A DNA stretch of 64,000 nucleotides from assembly GCA_963575745.1 (NCBI GenBank), contig CAUYUJ010019886.1, forward strand, positions 2,501 to 66,500. Reading direction: 5' to 3'. The position numbers were made by a program, and so were the translations under genes. Position 1 is the stretch's first letter. Every line of letters starts with the position of its first letter. Under the pieces are notes generated by a model. That model was not told the origin of the DNA, made no database searches, and worked only from the letters and a program-made list of their open reading frames with translations. Source of the DNA: Prorocentrum cordatum (taxonomy: Eukaryota; Sar; Dinophyceae; Prorocentrales; Prorocentraceae). Below are positions 1 through 8,900 of this stretch, one piece after another.

Positions 1-127
1 CCTGGAGCTCCTTCAGCTCCTCAGTAAGCCGATGCACAGCCCGATCAGCTGAAAGGCGGGCCCAATCTCGGCGAGCTCGACGCTCAGCAGCAACACGTCG
101 TGATGAAACTGGGCATGCATCACCCAT
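1..127 (-). CDS. Partial ORF downstream of a spliced-leader relic, runs off the left edge
   Basis: On the minus strand an ATG at 127-125 opens a frame that stays open to the window edge, about 42 codons. The translation is rich in A, R, E and L (for example RLTEELKEL) and looks like the start of a coiled coil, as in the ORF1 of the LINEs further right. It lies about 95 bases downstream of a full DinoSL relic, so it could be the first coding segment of a retroposed, trans-spliced transcript or of a LINE. I do not recognise the product, and other frames are open over part of the same stretch, so the frame choice is tentative. Confidence 0.3.
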   Translation of the reverse strand, partial: MGDACPVSSRRVAAERRARRDWARLSADRAVHRLTEELKELQ

Positions 128-222
128 GCCCTCCCGTGCCAGAACCAGCCCGTGCAGACACCTCCGAGGCGGCAACCATGCGCAAGGCACAATCGAGCCA
201 AAAGATCGTCCGCTGCGGACGG

Positions 223-244
223 CTTGAGCCAAAATGGCTACGGA
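223..244 (-). other. Full-length dinoflagellate spliced-leader (DinoSL) relic
   Basis: On the minus strand positions 244-223 read as the complete 22-nt DinoSL with T as the variable first base and ending CCATTTTGGCTCAAG. It is known that DinoSL is added by trans-splicing to nuclear mRNAs in dinoflagellates, and that genomic copies mark retroposed mRNA. The relic abuts a (CTC)n tract at 245, and downstream sequence heads toward position 1. Confidence 0.9.
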
Positions 245-952
245 CCTCCTCCTCCTCCTCCTCCTCCTCCTCCTCCTCCTCCTCCTCCTCATCCTCCTGC
301 TCCTCCTCCTGCTCCTCCTCCTGCTCCTCCTCCTCCTCCTCGCCATCCTCTCGCCAGCCGTGCGTAAATCCTCCTCCTCCTCCTCCTCCTCCTCCTCCTC
401 CTTCTTCTCGCGCCAGCCGTGCCGGGGCCGGGTGAGCAGCTCGTGGGGAGCGCGCTGGAGAGGGACAACACAACGCCTGGGAGAGGGCCTCGGGAGGCAG
501 CGGACGGGCAGTGGCACGGACGGGGGCACCAATTGGACGATGGACGGGCCCCAAGACAGCGGGCGTCTCGACAAACAGCGAGACCGAGGTGCCTCCGAGC
601 GCTCGGCCTCTCGGGGCCCCCGCCGGGCTTCGAGAGCGTCAAGAAGAGGACTCGGGATGGAGAACTGGTCCCGGGGAGGGGCCCGCGCCTCGAAAACATC
701 GGAACGCCGGATGTCCGGGTCCCTCTCCCGAGACCTCCCAAACACTGGCTTGTTTCGCCGTGTTCGGCCGCCGGGGGGGGGCCCTTCCAGGGCCCCAGGA
801 CCGTCGACAACAGCTCGGGGTGAAAGACCTGCTCCTGTGAACGATGGCGCGTGCACGTCCCACTGTTGAGCTCCGCGCGACCGCCGGCTTGTGCCAGTCG
901 ATCACCATCGGGCACAGCCTGGCAAGGGAAGCGGCAGCGGGTATCGTCACGA
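245..952. repeat. (CTC)n tracts followed by anonymous sequence
   Basis: 245-408 is a (CTC)n triplet tract with CTG interruptions. 409-952 is GC-rich sequence with no motif or repeat I recognise. Several overlapping open frames exist here, but they are low-complexity (poly-Ser, poly-Leu, poly-Pro) or mutually exclusive, and none is supported as a gene. Confidence 0.6.
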
Positions 953-2018
953 GCGGGGGAGGAGGAGGAGGAGGAGAGGGAGGAGAGGAGGAGGAGAGGA
1001 GAGAGGTGGAGGATGAGGATGAGGGAGGAGGAGGAGAGGAGGAGGAGAGGAGGAGGAGGAAATCAGAGGGGAGGAGAGGAGAAGGCGGAGGGAGGAGGAT
1101 AGAGGAGGAGAAAGGAGGAGGAGGAGGAGCAAATGACGAGGAGGAGGAGAGGAGGGGGAGGAGCAGGAGGAGGGAGAATTTGATTGCGCGCGGAGGAGGA
1201 GGAGGGAGGAGGAGGAGGAGAGGAGGAGGATGAGGAGAGGAGAGGAGGAGGAGGAGGAGGAGGAGGAGGAGCAGAAGGACGAGGAGGAGGAGCAAGGGGA
1301 CAGAGAGGTCGACGAAAGAGACGAGTCAAAGCAGGCAACGGAGCAGGGCCCCCCTCACGCCTCCTGCTCCTCCTGCTCACGTTCATCATCTGATGCAAAT
1401 CGCCCCCGCCGCCCCCCCGCACCCTCCCGGGACCAACGCCCAGCAACCCACGCACGCCTCCCGCCCGCCCACTCGTGCATGCTTGCTCTGCGCTGCCCCT
1501 GCCGCTCCCCTCCCTCCTCCTTCTCCGCGTCGGCTCGCTGTGCTGTTTCCACCTTTCCCTCGTCCTCCTGCTCCCTCTCCTCCTCCAATCCTCCTCCTCC
1601 TCCTCCTCCACATCCCCCCTCCCTCCTCCACGTCCTCTCTCCTCCTCCTCCTCCTCCTCCTCCTCCTCTCCTCTTCCTCCTCCTCTCCTCCTCCTCCTCC
1701 TACTCTCCTCCTCACTCCTCTTCTCCTCTTCTCCTCTCCTCCTCGTATTCCTCTTCTCCTCCTCCTCCTCCCTGCCTCCCCTCCCTTCTCCTCCTCCCTC
1801 TTACCTCCTCTCTCCGCTCTCTTCACTTCCTCCTCCTCCTCCTCTTCCATCCTCCTCCTCCTCCTCCTCTTCTCCTCCTCCTCCTCCCCCTTTTTTCCCT
1901 CCTCCTCCTCGTCCTCTCTCCCTCTCCTCCTCTTCTCCTTCTCCTCCACACCGCCTCTCCACCTCTCCTCCTCTCCTCCTCCCCTCCTGCTCCTCCTTCT
2001 CCTCCTCCTCCTCCCTTC
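953..2018. repeat. Purine (GAG)n then pyrimidine (CTC)n triplet tracts
   Basis: 953-1310 is a (GAG/GGA)n purine tract on the plus strand. 1311-1560 is a mixed spacer. 1561-2018 is a (CTC/TCC)n pyrimidine tract, so strand asymmetry flips within 1 kb. The pyrimidine tract continues at 12772 on the far side of the LTR element, showing that the element inserted into it. Confidence 0.85.
2014..2018. repeat. Target site duplication CCTTC, left copy
   Basis: CCTTC immediately outside the 3' LTR matches CCTTC at 12772-12776 outside the 5' LTR. Five base pairs is the usual length for Ty1/copia integrases. Confidence 0.9.
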
Positions 2019-2193
2019 TGCAAAACCCCGAGGAGGGTTCTGCACGGGAGCCTGGCAATAATGATAACGATAGGTCACCTTTATACTCCCGAACGGCAAA
2101 GCAGGTCTATGTAGCTTCGGCCGTTAAACACTTGAGCCAAAGGCAGCAGGGTTGCTATTCCTCCCCTGTCACACGCACGCTTGCATGTTAACA
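2019..2193 (-). repeat. 3' LTR of the copia element
   Basis: This is a 175-bp terminal repeat, matched base for base by eye with 12597-12771. It begins TG and ends CA. It is short for an LTR and carries no obvious TATA box. In sense orientation it contains GCCTTTGGCTCAAG (2144-2131), which resembles the 3' part of DinoSL with two bases missing. Confidence 0.95.
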
Positions 2194-2202
2194 CCCCCCC
2201 TC
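2194..2202 (-). promoter_or_regulatory. Polypurine tract for plus-strand priming
   Basis: In element orientation GAGGGGGGG lies directly against the 3' LTR. This is the expected position and composition of a polypurine tract that primes second-strand synthesis. Confidence 0.85.
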
Positions 2203-2601
2203 GGACGCCAGTCCGCATTGGCTGACGGGGAGGTGCCTATAAACGCAAAGACAGGTTAAATCAAGCAACAGGCTGTATGGACATCGCTATGTTACCGAAT
2301 TCGAAATATCTCGTAACAACGTTCACGAGCACCACGTCTCTCAGACATGCAACGTGAGCTCAAGTAAACATTCAATCAGTTACGAGTTTAAATATAGCAT
2401 CCAAAGTTCACACGGCAGGCTAGCATTTATATGATTTTGATTGCTTTCGCTTTTTATGCGCCAATACCTGCGGTAACTATAAAAGATGCACATGCGTATA
2501 GATTCAGCTCAATAGTCTACTGCAACGCTATTGTTAAGCCTGGTTGAGAGGGGAGATGAGGGAGAGCGCAAAAGAAAAGCATGCCGGTCACCTGTCACCG
2601 T
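2203..2601 (-). other. 3' untranslated segment of the copia element
   Basis: About 400 bases between the ORF3 stop and the polypurine tract, noticeably more AT-rich than the rest of the element. I see no ORF, repeat or structured RNA motif in it. Confidence 0.6.
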
Positions 2602-5055
2602 TTACGAGCGGCGCGGGCGCCTCGCTGACGGAGCACGCGCGCCCCTGGACTTCGGTAAACCACGGTGCCCCACGCTGGCCGCCGTATAGGACGACACCCT
2701 GTTAAGGGCCTGCGTCGGGCTGTAATAGTCGGTGTCCAGGTACGCGTCAATGCGCTCCTCGTCGCCCAGCCAGCACCCCTCGTCAAAGCTCTTGGTGGAC
2801 CCGTCAACAATGTTGTGGTAAGTGCCGATGGCCCTCCAGTAACTGGCGTGGGGAGCCTTCAGCAAAGGCTTACCACCTGGATTGTTGCGGAGGTGCTCTT
2901 CGACCGCAACTCCGGTAAACGGGTTCACAGTCCAGGCCGGGTCGGTAAGCCAGTTGGGGAAGTCGTCGCACGGCAACCATCCAAACCAACAGAGCTTCTC
3001 GCGGTGGTCACTTTTACGCTCGGTGATGTGATCAGCAGGCCAGTTGCCACGGTAAAGTGCCCTCATGGACCCCTGATCGTTGAGAGCGACGTCTAGGATG
3101 GTCTGGTGCCAGTAAACCGGAGGCTTGTTGATGCTGCCCTTTAACTCCTCGGTGCTCCTGACCTCGAGATCCTCGATGAAGTAGTTGCGGTAATACACCT
3201 GGAGCCCGTTCATGTAACGGCAATAGAGCTTGGCAAGGTCGTGCGTCGCAAACCTGATCACGGTAACCCCAGTTGAGATGTAACCGTGCGGTCCGTAAGT
3301 GTCTTCCACCAGGTGCTTCACGGAGACCACGGTGGGGTTGCCGTGGGGCAGCATCCCGGCCCACGTTAGCAGAAGGCCGTTAAGCTGCTTCTCGTTCATT
3401 TCTGGTGCCTTGTTGACGTAGACCTGTGTATCTGGGCAGCTGTGAACGTCGAACCACACTGGGTGGAGATCGTTAACATGGATCGGCGGCACGTACTCGT
3501 CGTCGAACAGGGATTGTACGTGCCCGACCGCGTCAACCCACTCGTCGTGCTTGGCCAGCTCCTTCTCCGTCAACTGAGATCTCCAGCTGCACGGGCCCTT
3601 CAACACTGAGTAACCGAGGAAGCCGTAAGCGTGCTGCCCGTAAATGTCGACGAACACCTCATCGTAGTCGTTAAGCTCCCGCCCCGTGTTGCCCTGAATA
3701 GACCGACCACCTGGAGTCGTTAACCCCTCTTTTGCCACATGTCCGACGAAGTTGCCTTCGAACCTGCGCCAGTTGTCGCGCGTCTTCATCGTTAACGCGA
3801 CTACTTCCCTGGGGTCGGGCTCCACCTTGTAGTTGACGTCGTGGTCCTCGCTCCTGTCGTTCACCATGGGCATGCGGCCGTTGACGTGGTACAGTGGGCG
3901 GCACATGCCCCTGGCAACGTTCCGCGAGTATGCCGCAAGCTGCTCGTCCGTACGGTTAACAGCTTGAGGCTGCGGCGGAGGAACGTGCTGGGTCGATAAC
4001 TTCTTGGGCACCGGAGGCGGGGGATTCATGCCGCTAACACTGCTCGATGCACCTGACCCGCCAAGGCCTGGAGGAGGCGGCTTGGGCGCCCTCACGTTCA
4101 CCACCGGGGCAGGACCTTTTGGTACTTCGTCACGTTGACTGCCCTGCGCACGATCTTCATCCATCTTCATTCCCATCTGCAGTAACTCTTCCAGTTCCCG
4201 TTTACGCTCATGCATGGCCTTGGGTGCTTTCTTGTAAACAGGTTGAGGTGACGTTGACTGCGGGATCTTATTCGGCGACACGGATCGACCGAACCCTCCG
4301 GTCTTGGGCGTGGTGCCGGTAAAGCCCTGAGCCGGGGGTGCACCCGATGCCGCGGCAGCTCGGGCTAGAGGCTTGCTGGCCTCGGCCGCCGCGTTGACTG
4401 CAGTGGGAGGCGCCTTGGCGGCCACTGCCGTTGGGGGCAGCTCGGGCAACGGCGGAGGAACCTGCGGGATGTTGGTAACCGGGGAGTTGATCGGGTCATG
4501 CAAGAACCTCTGTAATCCTTCGAGCCTCTCGGTTACTCCCACCAACATGCGCAGTGCCGCATCACGTTTACCCTCGAAGTCCTGCAGGGGCGTGATGTTC
4601 TCGGTAAGGCGCTTGGCGGTGTTCAGGAGGTAACCAATGTTGTCGTTGATGCGCCTATACTTGGTTGCATTCTCCGCCGTGTTAACTCCCGAGTCACGAT
4701 TCTGGATGTTCAGGTCCGTAATCGTCGCCATCAGAGCGTTAATCTCCGCCTGCGCTCTTTGGAGATTCTCGTTGACGTCGTCACTGGCCTGGATCAGCGC
4801 ATCGTTCTGCCGCGTTAAGTCCTCGATCCTCTTCGCCATGTCATCCGCGGCCCTTTGCACCTCGTCAACGTGTTTGTCGTAGGCTCCGTGAAAGTTGATC
4901 GCCATGTTAGTGAGGGTTACGGTAAACGCGTGAGCAACGTGCACGATGTCGTCAACACGGCGGCTGAGGTTCTCACGCGTAACCGGTCCATCCCCAGCCG
5001 GGCTCTGGTCGACCATGGAGCCGTTAATGGTGAGGTTGACCTGGGGAGCCGCCAT
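2602..5055 (-). CDS. ORF3, additional copia-element protein of unknown function (RRM-like segment)
   Basis: This is an uninterrupted frame downstream of RNase H, in a different frame from pol. The ATG at 5055 has a good context (GGCATGG) and gives 817 residues; an in-frame ATG at 5172 would overlap the end of RNase H by 29 bases. Residues roughly 40-190 look like a coiled coil, and roughly 195-350 form a Pro/Ala-rich linker. Residues 360-800 are a dense Trp/Tyr-rich globular region. About residues 570-632 resemble an RRM: a hydrophobic strand, then GVTVIRFATHDLAK and a YMNGLQVYYR-type stretch, reminiscent of RNP1 and helix 2. The C-terminus is Arg-rich. I see no signal peptide or membrane segment, so this is not an obvious envelope. 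Its intactness, against broken gag and pol, suggests selection or chance. The function is not known. Confidence 0.8.
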   Translation of the reverse strand: MAAPQVNLTINGSMVDQSPAGDGPVTRENLSRRVDDIVHVAHAFTVTLTNMAINFHGAYDKHVDEVQRAADDMAKRIEDLTRQNDALIQASDDVNENLQRAQAEINALMATITDLNIQNRDSGVNTAENATKYRRINDNIGYLLNTAKRLTENITPLQDFEGKRDAALRMLVGVTERLEGLQRFLHDPINSPVTNIPQVPPPLPELPPTAVAAKAPPTAVNAAAEASKPLARAAAASGAPPAQGFTGTTPKTGGFGRSVSPNKIPQSTSPQPVYKKAPKAMHERKRELEELLQMGMKMDEDRAQGSQRDEVPKGPAPVVNVRAPKPPPPGLGGSGASSSVSGMNPPPPVPKKLSTQHVPPPQPQAVNRTDEQLAAYSRNVARGMCRPLYHVNGRMPMVNDRSEDHDVNYKVEPDPREVVALTMKTRDNWRRFEGNFVGHVAKEGLTTPGGRSIQGNTGRELNDYDEVFVDIYGQHAYGFLGYSVLKGPCSWRSQLTEKELAKHDEWVDAVGHVQSLFDDEYVPPIHVNDLHPVWFDVHSCPDTQVYVNKAPEMNEKQLNGLLLTWAGMLPHGNPTVVSVKHLVEDTYGPHGYISTGVTVIRFATHDLAKLYCRYMNGLQVYYRNYFIEDLEVRSTEELKGSINKPPVYWHQTILDVALNDQGSMRALYRGNWPADHITERKSDHREKLCWFGWLPCDDFPNWLTDPAWTVNPFTGVAVEEHLRNNPGGKPLLKAPHASYWRAIGTYHNIVDGSTKSFDEGCWLGDEERIDAYLDTDYYSPTQALNRVSSYTAASVGHRGLPKSRGARAPSARRPRRS

Positions 5056-5143
5056 GCCTTCGTTCACGCCCAAGAGTAAGAGGTAATGGGTGGAGAAGGC
5101 CTTTAATAGCTGCAGTTTGCTTGACAGAAATGAGCTGCGAACA

Positions 5144-5920
5144 TCAACATTCGGTAGCTGGCGCAAGCTCATGCCTACCTGTTAATGCACATTGGTTCGT
5201 GTTTCGTAGATGTGCGCTCATGCTTTCACGACTGACATACTTGGTCAACGCATCCGCTGCATTCTCGTGTGTCCCTACTTTCACAATGCGAAGCACTCCC
5301 TCCTTAACTTTCTGCTGTAACCACAATTGACACACCTCGATATGTCTCACTTTCCCCAAGCCTCGTCTGCTCGCAATGGCAATCGCAGCCGTGGCGTCGC
5401 TCTTCATTGTAATCTCAACTTCCAAGTTAAAGTCTCTTAATACTGCCTGAAGTCCTAAACCCACTGATCCTCCTTTCACTAGTCCATAATACTCTGCTTC
5501 ACCTGACGATAATGCGATGACACTCTGAGTCGTGCTCCAAGATTTTATAAGATGTTTACCCCACATTACTACTCCTCCACTCGTAGACTTCCTCGTTCGC
5601 TTACACCCTGCGTAATCCGTGTCGGTCCAAATCGTTAATTCTTGGGGCTGCTCCTGATATTGATACACATAGCTGCTTCTGCTGTGGTACTTCAAATACT
5701 TTCCTAACTTGACTAAACCCTTCCAAGAACTCATCGTTGGCTTTGACATGGTCCTAGCAAGTTCCTTTACAGAATACTGTATGTCAGACCTGTCCTGAGC
5801 TAAGTAATTTGCTCTGGCCGTCAACGCTTGATATATTTTAGTCATGTTGGGCGAAAGTTCTACCTCATCTCCCTCTTCAACTGGAATTCGCTCACCTGGC
5901 ACTTCAGTCCTCACTTTTAC
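5144..5920 (-). CDS. pol: RNase H domain of copia pol, separated from RT by an in-frame TGA
   Basis: This frame is the direct in-frame continuation of the RT ORF after a TGA at 5923-5921. It starts with the copia connection segment (an ALTARANYLAQDRSDIQY-type stretch) and then the RNase H domain. The catalytic acidic residues are visible in TDTDYAGC, SSGEAEYYG and KSDATAA, with RHIEVCQLWLQ and ADALTKYVS further on, so the domain is complete. It is needed to degrade the RNA template. The next ATG is far inside, so independent translation is unlikely; either the TGA is a mutation or it is read through. The stop at 5144 overlaps the possible upstream ORF3 start by 29 bases. Confidence 0.9.
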   Translation of the reverse strand, partial: VKVRTEVPGERIPVEEGDEVELSPNMTKIYQALTARANYLAQDRSDIQYSVKELARTMSKPTMSSWKGLVKLGKYLKYHSRSSYVYQYQEQPQELTIWTDTDYAGCKRTRKSTSGGVVMWGKHLIKSWSTTQSVIALSSGEAEYYGLVKGGSVGLGLQAVLRDFNLEVEITMKSDATAAIAIASRRGLGKVRHIEVCQLWLQQKVKEGVLRIVKVGTHENAADALTKYVSRESMSAHLRNTNQCALTGRHELAPATEC

Positions 5921-8900
5921 TCATTCTAGCTCAAGCTCTTTCACAATTATCTCTGCATGCCTTTGATCTGCCTCATACCTCAATCCTTCCTTCGTCCATT
6001 CCACAATCCTGTTAAGAATTCTGATCGCCTTCATGTCCTCCTTCCCTGGTCCAAGTCGCCCTCTCACCTTTACTTCGAACTCCTCCTTAATTTTATTTTC
6101 AAACCAGTCGAGATCATGATCACCTCCTAACAGCGTGAAATCATCTCCATGAACTGTTAACCATAACGCTCGACTCTCATGCTTGAACACGCATGGTGAC
6201 GCAATTCCGCTCTTGAACCCAGCCTCGTTAGCAAAGTCCATGTAACAGTCTTCCCAGTTGCTCGCAGCGTCTCTGGTTCCGTACATTGATTTTAACAGTT
6301 TTCCGCACATACCTGGTTCATAGTCCTCGTCTGGTAACCTGATAAATATGTCTTTCTTTGCTGGAGCGTAAAAGTAAGCTCGTTTGATGTCAACGAATGC
6401 TAACTTAAATCCTTTCTCACGCTCACCGTTCGTGAATCCAACTCCCTCGGTGACTGCCATTGAGAAAAGCAGTTTTTGTGCCTCCAGTGGAGGTGTAGCT
6501 GCGAATATGTTCTTTTCTTTGGAATTGTATTTAACCTGCTGGGCTACCAGCCTTGATCTGTGGTCTGGGCCTAACTCATCTCCTTTGTTGATGTCTATCC
6601 ATCTGGTTCCGATGGGCGCCTTCCCCGTGATTTGCCAGCACACTTCCTCCTTCACTTTCTCGTAAACTTTGTGTTTTCTGAATTGTTCCATTTCTTCTTG
6701 GCGTGCTTTTACAGTCAATTTAGGGTCGAGCTCGTTTCCTGTGACATCATCCCAAGCTTGAGTGATCTCTCCATTTTCTGCGTGGACAACGTTGATCATG
6801 TTCATTGGGAGAGGGTTAACTGTACCAGTTCTTTCGCACGCCGCACATGTGCTAGGCGTCTTGAGCCATCCCTCATGCTCACATGCGCAGCACTTCCACC
6901 TGTGTGGAGCAATTTCGCCAACAGCTTCATACGTGAAGGTGGTGGAAGTGTTAACTGGTCCCTTCTTAAACATTCTCCTTCTCTCTTTCCCTGTGATCTC
7001 GTTCACAGGCCTGTCCTCGATAATCTTCCCGGTGTCTTTGTCAGCGGTAATTCTCCTAATGCGTGAACTCCATTGTGGTCCACTTGGCCCCGGCAGCATT
7101 AATCTTTGTGTTCCATAATCTCTCCTCGTGCACGTTAACTGGTGCTTGTGCTTCCTATCTTCGTTCTCATGTTCACATGCCCAGTTAATCTCGCTTATCT
7201 GCGCTTCACTTTGTTCTTCTTCGTCGACTTCCATGCTCGTTGCTTCTTCTTCTTTAAATGTACCCCCTTGACGACCGTCGATCTTCATTTGTTTTACAAG
7301 TCCTTTCAGTATCGCTCGGCACAGTTTGTCTGGGTAGACCTCTGATCTGTGGGTTCTACCGCCACCAGTTAACTCCATCTGTCGATGCTGCCCTTTACAT
7401 TTCCAACTTAACTCATGGCCTATGGCTGAACTGTTTGTCATGAACTTGGTCGGTTTCTTAATGAACATCTCTTCGCCTTTGACTATCTGCTTTAAGTCGT
7501 AACAGCACACATCTCCATCGTATACTTTGACATCCTTGTTTCTGAGCAACCGTTGCACCGTTGAAGTGCCCCAGCTGGTTGCTCCTGCAGGGTGCTCAAA
7601 CAGAAAGTATAACCCATTTCGCCGTTGAATTTCGCAAAGCTCCATCGCAAACGTCAAATGCTTGATCCCGTAATCCAACATCTGTTTCACACGGTCAGCA
7701 CCTAATCTTTCAAAGTTGAACGTTTGGAGTCTGCTGAAAGCTGCGCACATGGGGCTCACCACCAGTAACAGGGCTGCTTTGGATTTGACAATCTTTTTCG
7801 CTTTCACACGCATGGCTGGCACATTAAAGTCCCATGGGTTACCATGTTGGTCTCGCGTCGTTAAGTCCATTGCTAATCCCGGTATCAATCCCATTTTTTC
7901 TGCCATTCCAGTAACTCTCACCGGCGAATACGCCTCGGTCACGTGCGCCTGAGTCTCGTGTTGGCATGCCCCATAGAGCCTGGTGGCTCTCCTTACTTCG
8001 TTTAATTGACGTACGATGTTCAATTCCCCACTTGTCAACCACTCAACCAGTTCAGAGTCAAATCCCATCATGTTGAGCCCCAATCTGATGTCGTTTACTT
8101 CTGACATTTCTTCATCTTGTTCCATGTCGAGTTGACGATGCTGAGTTGCCTGTTGGTCTTCTTCGTCATGATCGTCCTCTGCTTTTCGTTTAATGGGTTT
8201 ACTTGGGGGATAGTTCATCTCTTCATCTTCCACTTCGAACTCGGTCCATCCGGTCCAGTAACCGTTAAAGGGGTTTCCCATAGCCCATGTTTGATCGTCT
8301 CCATCTTCACCATACCAAGCATCTTCGTGCTCATGTATCTTGCCGCCGTCAATCATGATCGCATGGGTATATCTTTTGGGCTTAAGTTTGTCCCAATCTA
8401 CTGGACACCCACCGTTGGTGGGGAAGGCTAACTCTTTCCTCGGTCGTCGGTGCTGGCATATAACTTTGTTTCCTTTTATTACCCACTCGTCCTTAGGTTC
8501 CTCAACTTTGGCGCTCGGCGGAGGTGGTACATTGATCCTCAGTTTCTTCGCTTGACTTTCTGATTCTTGTTCACGATTTTCTGGTGCACGACTTTTACTC
8601 TCAAGCCTTAGTTGTGCAGATGCTAGCCTTGCCTGGATGCTCGGGCTCTCTTGTTTCTTTAACCATTCAATAACTCGAGCCCTGCAATCAGCGTTATGCG
8701 GTTTGTGTTCTTTGTCTCCTCTCACGAGGCATTTACATCCATCACGCCCTGGTGTCGGTCCCATTTTCAAGTATTCGTGCTTTTTAACTGCAATCCCTCG
8801 TGCAATGAGCGGCTTCGTCTCAGGCGCAGTTAACTGTTGCTCTGGTAGATCCATGGGCACCATGATCCTAGACTGTAATTCCATTCCCGCCGTACTCGGG

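Noticed and set aside
234-915. Several overlapping frames near the left edge
   Set aside because: They start in the CTC tract, are mutually incompatible, and show no recognisable protein features.
2602-5172. ORF3 as an envelope gene
   Set aside because: There is no signal peptide, no hydrophobic anchor and no cleavage motif, only cytoplasmic-looking coiled-coil and RRM-like sequence.
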